Positions 1 to 8,891 of a stretch of DNA of 64,000 bases are shown here, in pieces. A program made the translations under genes and the position numbers. This DNA is from Halogranum rubrum (lineage in GTDB: Archaea; Halobacteriota; Halobacteria; Halobacteriales; Haloferacaceae). The notes beneath the pieces were generated by a model that was given only the letters and a program-made list of their open reading frames with translations, made no database searches and was not told where the DNA came from. Positions within the stretch are counted from its first letter, which is position 1. Every line of letters begins with the position of its first letter. The DNA lies in NCBI RefSeq assembly GCF_900114455.1, contig NZ_FOTC01000004.1, positions 151,964 to 215,963 on the forward strand. The letters run 5' to 3'.

Positions 1-1008
1 TCGTTCATCGTTCAGGACAAAATCGACTTGGCCTTCGGTGACTACATCACCGAGTCCAAGCGGGACCGGTACCCGGACAACCTCGAGAATCAGTACGAGT
101 TGGAGTGGTTCCGGACGCAGAAATTCACGTTCAACTACAAGAACGAACATCTCGCGAAGCGGAACGTCCGACGAGCGGTCGCCTGCGCGGTGGACCTCAA
201 CTCCATCGTCGCGGCCGCGAACCAAGCCGGCATCGTCGGGACGCCGACGCAGGTGCAGACGGGTCTCCGGTCGTCGATTCACGACCGGTATCTCGGCGAC
301 GGGTTCACCGACAAACTCATCCAGTATCCGGTCGGCAAAGACCTCGAACGGGCGACGCAGTACATGGAACAGGCCGGGTACTCGAAGTCGAACGGGCAGT
401 GGGTCGACGACAGCGGGTCGTCGTTCTCGTTCACCATCATCGCCGACTCGAAGAACGCACAGACGCAGGCGACGAAGGTGTTCTCCGACCAGTTGAACGC
501 CTTCGGTATCGGCACCGAAGTACAGTCTATCGGGCTGGACTACTACACGAAACTGCAGGAGTACGAGTTCGACATCGCGTGGATTTGGCATGTCGCGAAG
601 GCGCTGTGGCATCCGACGGCGTACTACTCGAACAACTTCTACGGTGTCGAAGTCGGCGACCCCGCCAGCGACGACGACACCGGACCGACCGGCATCCCCT
701 TCGAGACGACGATTCCGAACCAAGTCGGTGCAGAGAAGACGTCCGGCAGCGGCCAGACGATTCAGCCGGCACAGTTGATGACCGACCTCCCGGTCGCTTC
801 CTCCACCGACGAAGTGACGGAGATGACCCAGACGCTCGTCCAGTGGTTCAACTACGACCTTCCGGCACTCGTCTACGTCCAAGAGAACAGCGGGTACTGG
901 GGCGATACGGCCAACTTCTCGTTCGAGATGCCCGAAGACGAGACGCTGATGTCGCGGACGAAGCCCGGCCGCGTCGCGTGGCTTCACGGCTGGGTCAGCA
1001 GCAAGTAA
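1..1008 (+). CDS. ABC transporter substrate-binding protein, peptide/oligosaccharide type (SBP_bac_5), 5' truncated by window
   Basis: The reading frame is open from base 1 (SFIVQDKIDLAFGDY) and ends in TAA at 1006-1008, so only the C-terminal 335 residues are present. It is a close paralogue of the complete binding protein at 8892-10727: both share the blocks WFRTQKF, NEHLA.RNVRRAV, TQVQTGLRSSIHD, AKALWHPTAYYSN and NSGYWGD. Extracytoplasmic lipoproteins of this family deliver oligopeptides or, in haloarchaea and hyperthermophiles, oligosaccharides to an Opp-type importer. No permease follows (the next gene is a stress protein), so it is either an orphan receptor for the importer at 10.8-15 kb or has partners upstream of the window. 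Confidence 0.9.
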   Translation, partial: SFIVQDKIDLAFGDYITESKRDRYPDNLENQYELEWFRTQKFTFNYKNEHLAKRNVRRAVACAVDLNSIVAAANQAGIVGTPTQVQTGLRSSIHDRYLGDGFTDKLIQYPVGKDLERATQYMEQAGYSKSNGQWVDDSGSSFSFTIIADSKNAQTQATKVFSDQLNAFGIGTEVQSIGLDYYTKLQEYEFDIAWIWHVAKALWHPTAYYSNNFYGVEVGDPASDDDTGPTGIPFETTIPNQVGAEKTSGSGQTIQPAQLMTDLPVASSTDEVTEMTQTLVQWFNYDLPALVYVQENSGYWGDTANFSFEMPEDETLMSRTKPGRVAWLHGWVSSK

Positions 1009-1140
1009 TCGTCGGTTCGTCGGACAAGACGGGAAACGACGGGGCGAACAGTATCGGGGGTGGAGAGCGGTCGGTGCGTCGCCTTCTCTTCGTAGCGCCG
1101 TCGATGGCTTTATACCGACTCGAGAGGTGGTTACGCTAAG

Positions 1141-1590
1141 ATGAAACAAGGATTAGTCGTCGTCGAAGAGTCCGACCGTTACCGCAATCTCCTCGAAGAA
1201 GCCGCCGAACACGCCGCAGGGGCCGGGTCGGACCTGCTCTTTCTCGTGACGCTCACGGACGAAGAGTACGAAGCGGACGCCGAGACACTCGAGTCCGTCA
1301 AGTCGGTCGAGGACGTCAGCTACGACGTCTTCGCGACCACCGAAAACAGCGTCCGCGATACGGTCGACGAAGTGCTCTCGGCCTACGACGTCGACTACGA
1401 CGTCCTCGTCCGAGTGGTCGACGACGACAAACGCGCCCGAGCGGTCGTCGAAGTCGGCGACGAACACGGCTGTGACCACGTGTTCATCCTCGGACGGCAG
1501 CGGTCGCCGACCGGGAAGGCGCTGTTCGGGGACTTCGCACAGAAAGTCATCCTCAACTTCGACGGGTTCGTGACGATCGCGACCGCCTGA
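1141..1590 (+). CDS. universal stress protein (UspA family)
   Basis: A 149-residue single Usp domain with an alternating beta/alpha pattern. It starts KQGLVVVEESDRYRNLLEEAAEHAA and ends in the family's usual nucleotide-binding loop region (FILGRQRSPTGKALFGDFAQKVI). The C-terminal G-x2-G-x9-G spacing typical of ATP-binding Usps is only loosely kept. A TATA box (CTTTATACC, 1108-1116) lies 25-33 nt before the ATG, so the transcript is probably leaderless and separate from the preceding binding-protein gene. The role in this island is unknown; Usp genes often sit beside haloarchaeal transporters. Confidence 0.85.
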   Translation: MKQGLVVVEESDRYRNLLEEAAEHAAGAGSDLLFLVTLTDEEYEADAETLESVKSVEDVSYDVFATTENSVRDTVDEVLSAYDVDYDVLVRVVDDDKRARAVVEVGDEHGCDHVFILGRQRSPTGKALFGDFAQKVILNFDGFVTIATA

Positions 1591-1895
1591 GTTCGACCGA
1601 AGTCCCGCGACACACTTGTCGTCTGGACCGCCGCCGACGTTCTCGGCGCGGGCGACGACACGAGAACACCACCGTGTGCGTCACCGGCAGTCGTATCCGA
1701 ACTCGTGTGAGGCGGCCCGTGACGCAGGCATTCACCCGCTACAGCCCCGAGCGTCGAGATAACGCGCGTCCGACTCTACTGACGCTACAGAACGCGGAGC
1801 CGACCGTCTGCCTCGCTGTCGGGTCTTTCTATCACGCTACTTTCGAGACTCGGACGCACGCGTGTAGAGGTCCGGACAGGCATCTCAGAGGTCCA

Positions 1896-1910
1896 TCCGA
1901 CATTATCGGA
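1896..1910. promoter_or_regulatory. putative operator, TCCG-N7-CGGA palindrome copy 1
   Basis: Sequence TCCGACATTATCGGA, with perfect 4-bp arms and an AT-rich 7-bp centre. It has the same geometry as copies at 2119, 2231 and 21047. No start codon lies close by on either strand. Confidence 0.5.
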
Positions 1911-2118
1911 CGCACGAATAGACTCCGCCGAGAACGGTCGAACGGCCGTCTCAGTCCGTAATACGCCTCAATACGCCGAATACTGAGCTTGCCGCTCGGC
2001 CCGACGGCCGCTCTCGCACAGGACGAGAGCAGTGAATTCTGACTCAGCCACACATCCATTACAAGTCTAATTGTGTAATTGGCCGTTCTTCCAACGAATA
2101 CGAGGGTAGACGCAGTTG

Positions 2119-2133
2119 TCCGGCAATATCGGA
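2119..2133. promoter_or_regulatory. putative operator, TCCG-N7-CGGA palindrome copy 2
   Basis: Sequence TCCGGCAATATCGGA, followed after 3 nt by GATTAACC, a plausible TATA element. The arrangement (palindrome, then TATA) mirrors the IclR promoter at 21037-21061, which suggests a promoter pointing rightwards with no recognisable gene behind it. Confidence 0.55.
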
Positions 2134-2230
2134 CGAGATTAACCAGGATATCGAGAGACGGGCGGTAGAGGGTGTCGGTAAGGTGAATTCGCCGTTCCAG
2201 GGTGGCGCTGCGAGGCCGGAGAGATACCCG

Positions 2231-2245
2231 TCCGGTGATACCGGA
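2231..2245. promoter_or_regulatory. putative operator, TCCG-N7-CGGA palindrome copy 3
   Basis: Sequence TCCGGTGATACCGGA (perfect 5-bp arms, TCCGG/CCGGA), 27 bp beyond the 3' end of the alpha-L-rhamnosidase gene. The offsets to copy 2 (112 bp) and from copy 2 to copy 1 (223 bp) are nearly 1:2. Confidence 0.5.
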
Positions 2246-2271
2246 CAAAATGCGAACAGAGTTCCCTCTCG

Positions 2272-4986
2272 CTACTCCGACGAGAGGACGAAAGTCCCTG
2301 CATCGACGAGGACGGTGGCCGTGTGCCCGGTTGTCTCGGTCTTCCGAACACCCGCTACCGGCGGGTCGTCAGATGCGGCCGAGGGGACCACCGTCTCGCC
2401 GTCGACGCTGAGTTCCCCGTCGGGGCCGAGGGGGAGTGAGAGAGTCGCGCCGGCGTTCCACGGAACCGTCACAGTCATCTCGAAGCGGTCACCGTCGCGT
2501 CGCCACGCGGTCTTCAGCGGGCCGTACTCGGTTGGCACGCGCCCCGTCGCCGAGTCGAGAGCCTCGTGGGGCGGGGCGACTCGAAACGTGCGGTCGGTCG
2601 GTCGGCCGTACCGCACTCCGAGGAGCGCTCGTTGAACGTAGGTGAACATCGTCGCACCCATTGCGTGCGATTCGCTTCGGTTCCGTCGCTCGTCGTCCGG
2701 CATCTCTTCGTCGCGGCAGTGCCACGACTCCCACGTGAACGTTCCCCCCTGTTCGAGGATGTTCGCCCAACCGTCCTGTGACGGGTCCGTGAGGAGGTCC
2801 ACTATCGCCTCCGGGCGATCGCTCGCTTCGAGCGCCTCGAGCAGCCACGGAACCATCATCGGCCCCATCTGCATCCCCATCTCGGCAACGTGAGTCGCCA
2901 CCCGCTCGACCGACCGCTCCGGGACGACCCCGAACGCCAACGCGAGAGCGTTAGCGTGCTGCGAGGCGTTCGCACTCCGATTCTCGGCGTTACAGCCGTC
3001 GACGAACAGTTCACCGTCGTGCAATCGGTCGACGACAGCGGCTTCCAACTCCCGGCGACGTGTTCGGAAGTACGCCAGTTCCGGTTCCGGTCGGTCGAGT
3101 GCCGCGCCGATGTGCTCCGCCCGACGTAGCGCGTTCACGCCCAAGAGGTTGACCGTCGTCCGGGCGGGCCACTCGCGGTCGTAGCCGTACCGCATCTCTC
3201 GTGGCCAGTCGACGATACCCTCCTCGTACGGGCCGCCGTCGCCGCCGCTGAGATTCGTCACGAGACCCGTCTCGTCGTCGACGTGGCGGACGACGTAGTC
3301 TACGACTCCACGGACGACCGGGTACGCAGTCTCGAGTATCCGCCTATCGTCGGAGACGAGGTAGTAGCGCCAGATCCACTCGGGGAACGACTCGGTGAAA
3401 TCGGGGATGTCTCGTCTCCCGTCGCCGTTCGGGTAGACCGCGTTCAGACGACCGTCTTCCGCCCAGTACCGGTAGTGCGACTGGACGAACTCGTCGATAG
3501 CCTGTCGACTCAGTCGGCGCTCGCCGAAGGCCCGAGTCGTCACCTGCGAGATGTTGAACGCGTCCATCAGGAACTGACCTTTCTCTCGGGTCGGAGTGTC
3601 GACGAACTGCTCTTGACAGCCGTACAGTGCCGAGTGGCGTGCGAGTTCGACGACGTCGTCGACCGTCTCGTTCGAGGACTCGAACGTGCCTGCAGTCGGG
3701 TTCGGAACCTCGTTGTGACGAGCGACCATCGACACCTGTTCCAGGGAGAGATGCTCGCCGGGGTCGTCGATCTGGAGGTAGCGGAAGCCGAGGTAGTTGA
3801 ACGGGCGGAACGTCTGTTCGCCGTCGCGCTGGAGGTACGCGTAGCGCATGTCTGTCCACTGCGTTCCTTCGTCCGCCGAGACCGTTCCGTCGTCTTCGCG
3901 ACGGTATCCGGCCCGGAGTTCGACGCGGTGTCCGTCGGTCCCCGACTCGAACGAGACGACGGGGACGCCGGCGTAGACGCGGCCGAAGTCGAACACGAGC
4001 GACCCGTCGTCGAGTCGGTTGACCGCCTCGGCTTCGACCGTCTTGCGGGTAATCCCTCTCTGCTGTGCGATTAGTCGGTCCCACGGGTCGGTCGGGTGGA
4101 TGCCGACGACTTCGACGGGGTCCCAGTCGGTGTCGTCGAAAGCCGGGGTCGCCCACCCGCACATCTCTCGTCGGGCGTCGACCGTTTCGACCGGTTCTGC
4201 GATTTCGCCGTTTCGAAGCGGTGCCTCGACCCACGGTGCCGAAGCGGTCCGCCACGACCCGTCGGTCACCACGACACGGGTACTGCCGTCGGCGAGGTCT
4301 GCGACGAGTCGGAGGATGAACCCCGGTTCTCCCTCGGGTCGGCCCTGCCCCTCGCCGTTCCACGTGTGTAACGCGCCGACGACGTTGTCGCCCGCGTCGA
4401 GTGCGTCGGTTACGTCTACAGTCTTGTAGTAGTGGTAGTCGGGGTACGCGAACGACTGTCCGCGGTCGACGACGTCGCCGTTGACCGAGAGAGCGTACTG
4501 GTGGCTGGCCGAGACGTACGCGCGAGCACGTTCGACGTCCGCTTCGAGCGTCATCTCCTTCCGGAAGTGCGAGAACCGGCCTCGCTCGAAGTCGCCGTCC
4601 TCCGGTCGTCGAATCCACGACGCCTCCCAGTCGTCTGCGTCGAGAAGTCCCGTCTCCCACGTCGCGGCGTCGCTCCACTCGCTTTCTGTGCCTGATTCGT
4701 CCCAGAGGCGAACCTTCCAGTGGTAGCGTTCACCCGACTCCAACGGGACACCGCCGTAGTCGGTCGCGGGTCGGTCCGACACGCGCGTACCGGAATCCCA
4801 GAGGTCGCCGTCGTCGGCGTCGAGTTTCGCTCGCGTCGAGGCGACGAGCACGCGAAACGCGGTCTGTCGGGCGCCGCGTCTGTCCGTGTCGACGCGCCAG
4901 CGCAGACAGGGGTTCGTCTCGTCGACGCCGAGCGGGTTCGACGCGTACTCGGTTCTCAAGTCAATCGGCTGCTCCATCGCGGTCAT
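2272..4986 (-). CDS. alpha-L-rhamnosidase, GH78
   Basis: 904 residues from the ATG at 4986. Further upstream start codons would overlap the divergent GH28 gene. A TATA element (GATAAACG on the plus strand, 5013-5020) 27-34 nt away supports a leaderless start. The N-terminal part has the GH78 jelly-roll features (TEYASNPLGVDETNPCLRWRV, the family opening, then the sugar-binding beta domains). The middle is the (alpha/alpha)6 catalytic barrel (TPTREKGQFLMDAFNISQ, FPEWIWRYYLVSDD), followed by a C-terminal beta domain. There is no signal peptide, so it should release L-rhamnose from imported oligosaccharides in the cytoplasm. It is divergent from the GH28 gene at 5096, matching rhamnogalacturonan breakdown. 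Confidence 0.93.
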   Translation of the reverse strand: MTAMEQPIDLRTEYASNPLGVDETNPCLRWRVDTDRRGARQTAFRVLVASTRAKLDADDGDLWDSGTRVSDRPATDYGGVPLESGERYHWKVRLWDESGTESEWSDAATWETGLLDADDWEASWIRRPEDGDFERGRFSHFRKEMTLEADVERARAYVSASHQYALSVNGDVVDRGQSFAYPDYHYYKTVDVTDALDAGDNVVGALHTWNGEGQGRPEGEPGFILRLVADLADGSTRVVVTDGSWRTASAPWVEAPLRNGEIAEPVETVDARREMCGWATPAFDDTDWDPVEVVGIHPTDPWDRLIAQQRGITRKTVEAEAVNRLDDGSLVFDFGRVYAGVPVVSFESGTDGHRVELRAGYRREDDGTVSADEGTQWTDMRYAYLQRDGEQTFRPFNYLGFRYLQIDDPGEHLSLEQVSMVARHNEVPNPTAGTFESSNETVDDVVELARHSALYGCQEQFVDTPTREKGQFLMDAFNISQVTTRAFGERRLSRQAIDEFVQSHYRYWAEDGRLNAVYPNGDGRRDIPDFTESFPEWIWRYYLVSDDRRILETAYPVVRGVVDYVVRHVDDETGLVTNLSGGDGGPYEEGIVDWPREMRYGYDREWPARTTVNLLGVNALRRAEHIGAALDRPEPELAYFRTRRRELEAAVVDRLHDGELFVDGCNAENRSANASQHANALALAFGVVPERSVERVATHVAEMGMQMGPMMVPWLLEALEASDRPEAIVDLLTDPSQDGWANILEQGGTFTWESWHCRDEEMPDDERRNRSESHAMGATMFTYVQRALLGVRYGRPTDRTFRVAPPHEALDSATGRVPTEYGPLKTAWRRDGDRFEMTVTVPWNAGATLSLPLGPDGELSVDGETVVPSAASDDPPVAGVRKTETTGHTATVLVDAGTFVLSSE

Positions 4987-5095
4987 CTGACTCGCTTTTG
5001 AGCTGTGCGGGTGATAAACGTGTGTCATCGTCGTGGTGGCGTGTCGCACGGAGACCACCGTAATCTCTATCCGGACCCCTCGTGAGACACTCGCT

Positions 5096-6727
5096 ATGGA
5101 CGCGCAGTCGACTGTCTCGGTTCGGCAGTACGTCGACGACAGCACCGACACCGACACAGCGGCGTTTCAGCGAGCGGTCGATACGTGCGCCGAGTCGGGT
5201 GGCGGAACCGTCGTCGTTCCGGCCGGCGAGTACGTTATCGGGACGCTCCACCTCCGGAGTCACGTGACCCTCGAACTCGTCGCCGGTGCGACGGTCTTCG
5301 CCGCAGTCGACGAGGCGGCTTACGACGACGACCGTATCGGGCCGGACGGAGAGCGGCCGTTCGTCGTCGCCGACGGCGTGAAGAACGTCTCCATCGAGGG
5401 TCGAGGGACGTTCGACGGCCGTGGGACGGACATCATGCTGATGGAGACACCGATTCAGGGTCACTCCAACGAGAGCGGTGCGCACCCGCTCGTCTCGAAC
5501 GGTCGACACCGGGCGCGACAGGGTGAGGCCTACCTCGACCGCTCGGCGGGAACCGACGGGTGGCCAGTCGCTAAACCTGACTTCCGCCCGGGACCGATGT
5601 TCCTCTTCGAGGGCTGCGAAGACGTGCTGCTGCGCGGAATCACGCTCCGAGACATGCCCGCGTGGACGGTCAGCGTCCACGACTCGGCGGAGGTAGATAT
5701 CAGTGGAGTCGACATCGACAACCACATGCGGATTCCGAACTGCGACGGTATCTCCGTGATGAACTCGCGGAACGTCCACATCTCCGACTGTACCATCCGC
5801 GCGTGCGACGACGCAATTACGGTCGGCACGCTGGCCGAGAGCGACCGACCGACCGAGGGAATCACCGTCAGCAACTGCACGCTCTCTTCGAGTGCGTGTG
5901 CGATCAAGTTCGGGTCGGAGACGGCCCGCGACATCCGAAACTGCACGTTCGAGAACTGCGTCGTCACCGAGTCGAACCGCGGACTCGGCATCCAACATCG
6001 CGACGGCGGCGACGTCGAAAACGTCCTCTTCTCGAACGTCGTCGTCGAGACGCATCTGTTGCCCGGCCCGTGGTGGGGAAAAGCCGAGCCAATCTACGTC
6101 ACGTCCGTCCCCCGAGACGCCTCGACGACCGTCGGGTCGGTCAGAAACGTCCGCTTCTCGAACGTCGTCGCTCGCAGCGAGAACGGGGCGCTCGTCTACG
6201 CCCACGAGGAGGCGGACGTCAGCCGCGTCCGGTTCGACGCCGTCGATATCGAGATTCGAGACAGTCTGCACGCCGATGCCGTCGGTGGAAACTTCGACCT
6301 ACAACCGACGTCGGTCTTTCCGCCGATACAGAAGCGAGCTATCGCGGCCCTCCACGTCGAGAACGTCGAGGACGCCGAACTGTGCGACGTCTCGGTGCGC
6401 TGGAGTGAGACGGTGCCGGACTACTACGAAAACGGACTTCGCTGTGTCGGCGTCGACGGTCTCGTCGTCGACGGGTTCTCCGGTCGGCAGGCCCACGACG
6501 GCGCGACGGCGGCGGCGATAGACCTCCGAGAGACGGCGACGGTTAGCGTCCGGAACTCGCGTGCGCAACCCGGGACGGAGGTGTTTCTGTCGGCGACGGA
6601 CCTCGGCGACGCTCGACTGTTCGCTGGAAACGACCTCGGAGACGCGACGGTCGGAATCGAGGGCGAGGCTGGATTCGAGACGAGCGGAAACTACCCCCTG
6701 AGCCGTCCGACTGACGAACTTCTGTAA
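5096..6727 (+). CDS. GH28-family protein (polygalacturonase/rhamnogalacturonan hydrolase-like)
   Basis: 543 residues from the ATG at 5096. It is a right-handed parallel beta-helix: the N-terminal pectate-lyase-3-type segment (DTAAFQRAVDTCAESGGGTVVVPAGEY, residues ~20-46) is followed by many PbH1 coils. GH28 acid motifs are seen as NCDG (215-218) and CDDA (237-240). The usual GHG histidine motif is not evident; the equivalent strand reads AIKFGSETA. No signal peptide is present, so it should act on imported oligogalacturonides or rhamnogalacturonan fragments. The gene is divergent from the GH78 gene. Exact specificity cannot be read from sequence. Confidence 0.85.
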   Translation: MDAQSTVSVRQYVDDSTDTDTAAFQRAVDTCAESGGGTVVVPAGEYVIGTLHLRSHVTLELVAGATVFAAVDEAAYDDDRIGPDGERPFVVADGVKNVSIEGRGTFDGRGTDIMLMETPIQGHSNESGAHPLVSNGRHRARQGEAYLDRSAGTDGWPVAKPDFRPGPMFLFEGCEDVLLRGITLRDMPAWTVSVHDSAEVDISGVDIDNHMRIPNCDGISVMNSRNVHISDCTIRACDDAITVGTLAESDRPTEGITVSNCTLSSSACAIKFGSETARDIRNCTFENCVVTESNRGLGIQHRDGGDVENVLFSNVVVETHLLPGPWWGKAEPIYVTSVPRDASTTVGSVRNVRFSNVVARSENGALVYAHEEADVSRVRFDAVDIEIRDSLHADAVGGNFDLQPTSVFPPIQKRAIAALHVENVEDAELCDVSVRWSETVPDYYENGLRCVGVDGLVVDGFSGRQAHDGATAAAIDLRETATVSVRNSRAQPGTEVFLSATDLGDARLFAGNDLGDATVGIEGEAGFETSGNYPLSRPTDELL

Positions 6728-7075
6728 CAACGTCTCGGTCGGCCAGGTCGTGAGTCGAGACGGGATGAAGGAAATCATGTTGCTCACCGCTCGCAACGCG
6801 TCCATCGCGAGGTTAACAACGTCGGCGACGGCGAAGCCAGCGGCACGGCGACACTCGTCCTCCGGTCGAAGGCGGTAGACGGGCCGGACGCCGCGTTCGC
6901 GTGGGAACACTACTTCGAGTGGAAACCGAGCGGGGAGGGGTGGGACCTCGTCTTCGAGTGGCGGTCCGACCCCGGTAGCGACCTGACGGTAGACTACCTC
7001 GTCGACCGCCCGCAGGCAAACCTCGACAGGCGGCAGTTCGAGGATACGTGGGACGACTTCGCGCGAATGGAGTGA
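6728..7075 (+). pseudogene. 3' remnant of a truncated gene, product unknown
   Basis: Directly after the GH28 stop, a frame without ATG or GTG runs to a TGA at 7073-7075. From about 6815 it has clearly coding character: acidic, with codon use like the neighbours, and strings such as GTATLVLRSKAVDGPDAAF, AWEHYFEWKPSGEGWDLVF and DLTVDYLVDRPQANLDRRQF. No start is available in frame, so it looks like the C-terminal end of a gene whose 5' part was lost. I do not recognise the family; its position suggests a former carbohydrate-active enzyme. Confidence 0.5.
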
Positions 7076-7117
7076 CGAACAGCGTACGGAGCGTGGCCAG
7101 ACGAGTCGACGAAGGCG

Positions 7118-8335
7118 CTACGACTGACGCTTGACCCCGTCGTCGAGTATAGGGAGCGTTGACAGGTCGTCGTACACTGGAAGGTCCGAGAGGTCGTCGG
7201 GAATCTCGACGAGATAGACCTCGGAGCCGTCTCCGGCGCGCGTGCTGTCGAACGCGACCGCGTCGCCGTCGGGGCTGAGACGCGAGTGGGGGTGCGCGTC
7301 GGCGTCGCCGCTCCAACCGTGCGAGACGAGTTTTCGCGGCGTCTCGTAGGCGTTCGAGTCGTCGTCCCATCGCCAGACGAGGTCGGACGGAAGCCCACGA
7401 TAGGTCCCGTCGCCGACGACTAACTCCCGGGTGTTGCTGTGAAAGTGCGTGTAGATGTCGGGTGCAGGCGCCTCTCGTCGGTCCGTGTCGTCGTAGCGGA
7501 CCTGACCGAAGAACGCGTCGGGGTCGTCTCGGTCGCCGCGCCATCCGTGGTACCCGACGTACTCCCCGTCGGCCAGCCAGTACTCGTGTCCGACGGCCGT
7601 CCCCACTTCTGTCGGCCGGATTCGCCACGTCTCGTTCGTCTCCAAGTTCAGTCCCCAGATACGGTCGACCTGCTCCCAGATTCCCTCCTCACAGTAGGTG
7701 ACGAGTTCGGGTCGCGTCGGAGACGCGTTGACGTGGTTGAGCCATCGATTTTCCTCGATGTGGACGGTCGGGTCACCGCCGTCGACCGGCACGGAGATGA
7801 CCCGCGACGTGGCGTCGGCGTTCATCCGGGCTTCCATCCACCGCTCTCGATTCTCGTCGTCGCGTTCCAGTTCGACCGTCTCCGACATCGCCGTGACGAC
7901 GCGTTCGCCGTCTGCGGTCACCGCCGCGTGGCTTCCGCCGTAGCCGTCGGGCAGGTCGTACAGTGCCGTGAGCGTCAACGTGTCGAGGTCCAGTGCGGCG
8001 AGCGTGCGACCGACCCAAAAGTACGCGTCGCCGGCGTCGGGGTCGCAGGTCACCCCGGTGACGTCGACGGGGAGGTCGGTCAACTGCCGTATCTCGCCCG
8101 TCGCCAACTCGATGGAGTAGAGGTCGATGCCACCCTCGCCGCGCGTCGAGCGGACGAGGAGGCGTCGGTCGTCGTCGTACCACGACGGGTCGGTGAAGTA
8201 GAGGTGCCAACTCTCTCCGTCGGAACTGTCGGTGAGTTGGGTGACTCGGGCGCCGGTTTCGGGGTCTTCGTAGCTTCGCCACTCGGCCGGGAACTCTCTT
8301 CCGGCGCCGGGTCCTTGAACGAGGTCTTCGGACAT
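7118..8335 (-). CDS. oligogalacturonate lyase (PL22)
   Basis: 405 residues from the ATG at 8335; the TATA element (8359-8369) sits 24-34 nt upstream. It opens with GREFPAEWRSYEDPETGARVTQLT, the hallmark start of PL22 enzymes, and continues as a seven-bladed beta-propeller. Histidines expected to hold the Mn ion and act in catalysis are visible in GESWHLYF, GGSHAAV, NHVNASP, VGHEYWL, THFHSN and HPHSRLSPDG. The enzyme splits unsaturated or saturated digalacturonate in the cytoplasm. It is convergent with the GH28 gene and remnant. This is the clearest evidence that the island handles galacturonan as well as rhamnose. Confidence 0.9.
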   Translation of the reverse strand: MSEDLVQGPGAGREFPAEWRSYEDPETGARVTQLTDSSDGESWHLYFTDPSWYDDDRRLLVRSTRGEGGIDLYSIELATGEIRQLTDLPVDVTGVTCDPDAGDAYFWVGRTLAALDLDTLTLTALYDLPDGYGGSHAAVTADGERVVTAMSETVELERDDENRERWMEARMNADATSRVISVPVDGGDPTVHIEENRWLNHVNASPTRPELVTYCEEGIWEQVDRIWGLNLETNETWRIRPTEVGTAVGHEYWLADGEYVGYHGWRGDRDDPDAFFGQVRYDDTDRREAPAPDIYTHFHSNTRELVVGDGTYRGLPSDLVWRWDDDSNAYETPRKLVSHGWSGDADAHPHSRLSPDGDAVAFDSTRAGDGSEVYLVEIPDDLSDLPVYDDLSTLPILDDGVKRQS

Positions 8336-8471
8336 CGATCGTGTGTTTTTCCCACGGATACATAAAGCCGAGTCGATCCGAGGAGTCCTCTCGCTCGCCG
8401 AGTCCAAAGAGGGATCGTCGAACTCCCTCGCCGGTCGCACCTTTGATAACCACCCGCGATGAAAGAGAGCT

Positions 8472-8696
8472 ATGACCGAGACGCAATTCGTCGACCTGCT
8501 GTGTGAGTATCGAACGAAGTTCCGCCTCTTGGCGATGGTCTCGACGCTCTCGATTCTCGTCCTCTCGGCCTCGCTTTTCTACGTCGAGTCCGGCACCGCG
8601 ACGTACGTGATTGCGGTCGTCCAGATAGTCACGTTCGCTGCGATACTGCTGCTCTCGGGAGGACTCATCGTCGTGTGCGAACGCCGGAGCGTATGA
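8472..8696 (+). CDS. small membrane protein, two predicted TM helices
   Basis: 74 residues with hydrophobic segments at about residues 20-40 and 45-66 (FRLLAMVSTLSILVLSASLF and YVIAVVQIVTFAAILLLSGG). A TATA-like CTTTGATAAC (8441-8450) lies 22-31 nt before the ATG. It has no recognised domain and is divergent from the oligogalacturonate lyase. It could be an accessory to uptake, but nothing in the sequence proves this. Confidence 0.6.
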   Translation: MTETQFVDLLCEYRTKFRLLAMVSTLSILVLSASLFYVESGTATYVIAVVQIVTFAAILLLSGGLIVVCERRSV

Positions 8697-8891
8697 GTCG
8701 GTCGGCTTCTCCGAACCCGTAATCAACTCGCTGCCATCACGTTCAACCGTCGGGTTGCGTTTGATTCACCACTTCGTAGCAGTATTGGGCGACAGTAGAC
8801 GTCGGATCAGAGTTTTTCTTGCACGAACGGTCACAATCCGTATAAACAATAAGTATATATACAATGAGTGATACCATTTGGCATAGCGGCT

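Larger units (their letters stand above)
1591..2271. other. gene-free interval carrying three TCCG-N7-CGGA palindromes
   Basis: About 680 bases between the stress-protein gene and the 3' end of the rhamnosidase gene. The open frames here are short, basic and unlike haloarchaeal proteins, so I call no gene. The notable content is three 15-bp palindromes at 1896-1910, 2119-2133 and 2231-2245, which match a fourth in the promoter of the IclR gene at 20241-21002. The site at 2119 is followed by a TATA-like GATTAA, as if a promoter fires rightwards. An untranslated RNA or the remains of a deleted gene are both possible. Confidence 0.5.

Noticed and set aside
38-1139. Long arginine/serine-rich open frames overlapping the binding-protein gene
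   Set aside because: High-GC shadow frames of real genes; composition is basic and unlike haloarchaeal proteins. The same reason removes most overlapping frames across the window.
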